Shown piece after piece: positions 63,927 to 64,000 of a DNA stretch of 64,000 bases; the stretch's first letter is position 1, and the number at the start of each line of letters is the position of its first letter. Position numbers and translations under genes: made by a program. The notes beneath the pieces are model-generated. The model was not told where the DNA came from. It worked only from the letters and a program-made list of their open reading frames with translations, and made no database searches. The DNA lies in contig NZ_CP150886.1 in assembly GCF_038050375.1 (NCBI RefSeq), forward strand, positions 2,893,318 to 2,957,317. The letters run 5' to 3'. Source of the DNA: Okeanomitos corallinicola TIOX110 (GTDB taxonomy: Bacteria; Cyanobacteriota; Cyanobacteriia; Cyanobacteriales; Nostocaceae).

Positions 63927-64000
63927 ATGGCGAATTATCGAGATATTCTCAATTATTTTCGTCCTTATTGGAAGCTAAGTATTTTTAGTATTACAGCAGC
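63927..64000 (+). CDS. Start of probable ABC transporter, cut by window edge
   Basis: Only 24 codons are present (MANYRDILNYFRPYWKLSIF...). The basic start and following hydrophobic stretch fit the first helix of an ABC-type exporter fused with an ATPase, but the assignment rests on this short piece. Confidence 0.45.
   Translation, partial: MANYRDILNYFRPYWKLSIFSITA

Overview
The window is chromosomal DNA of a filamentous, Nostocales-type cyanobacterium. The evidence is the photosystem genes (two psbD copies, psbC, ycf4), an SLH/OprB porin, many HIP1 octamers (gcgatcgc), short tandem heptamer repeats between genes, and a low-GC background. Most of the sequence is ordinary core genome with small intergenic repeats. 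The more unusual material lies at 14.1-27.3 kb and 35-58 kb.

Layout. 0-12.6 kb: an aldo/keto reductase cut by the window edge, a bifunctional nuclease, ribE, an M23 peptidase, birA, pgeF, a heme-motif histidine kinase, a cupin, a nitrogenase-associated ArsC-like protein, a BlaI/M56 pair, tRNA-Asn and a YacP-type RNase. 12.8-13.8 kb: an ECF-type ATPase with a UPF0367 protein. 14.1-15.2 kb: a solo psbD. It is followed by a terminator and then a strongly structured, terminator-ended RNA of unknown family (about 15309-15606). 16.4-24.7 kb: porin, Rrf2-cysK, Nudix, malQ, a RodZ-like protein, a pseudouridine synthase and a DUF2993 protein. 24.9-27.3 kb: the psbD-psbC operon on the minus strand. Its psbD is an inverted, essentially identical copy of the first. 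28-35 kb: ycf4, a cyclophilin lipoprotein, a KAS-like enzyme, a lytic transglycosylase and a UbiH-like monooxygenase.

35-58 kb is the accessory part. It holds a DUF29 protein, a single-chain restriction-modification enzyme, yebC, a sugar ABC transporter whose operon contains the wreck of an MNT/HEPN toxin-antitoxin pair, a PIN toxin-antitoxin pair, and an 11.7-kb gene for a 3896-residue RHS-repeat surface or secreted protein. 58.6-64 kb returns to core genes: ffh, rpsP, a KH-domain protein and phoH, then a HemS/ChuX-like protein, a DUF6816-like secreted protein and the start of a probable ABC exporter.

Main points for a second look. (1) The two psbD copies appear to differ only by four synonymous changes in a 12-bp block, and those changes create the Shine-Dalgarno sequence of psbC in the copy that has psbC. 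(2) The same copies form a 1-kb inverted repeat around 11 kb that includes psbC. (3) The multibranched RNA after psbD carries a perfect Shine-Dalgarno/start that can sit in either of two exclusive hairpins. (4) In the giant RHS protein a von Willebrand A domain is split in two by an alternating array of about eight PPC-like repeats. (5) A repeat element has replaced the middle of a HEPN toxin gene, and its MNT partner has a frameshift in a T tract. All similarities were judged by eye from sequence and remembered family features; no database search was run.
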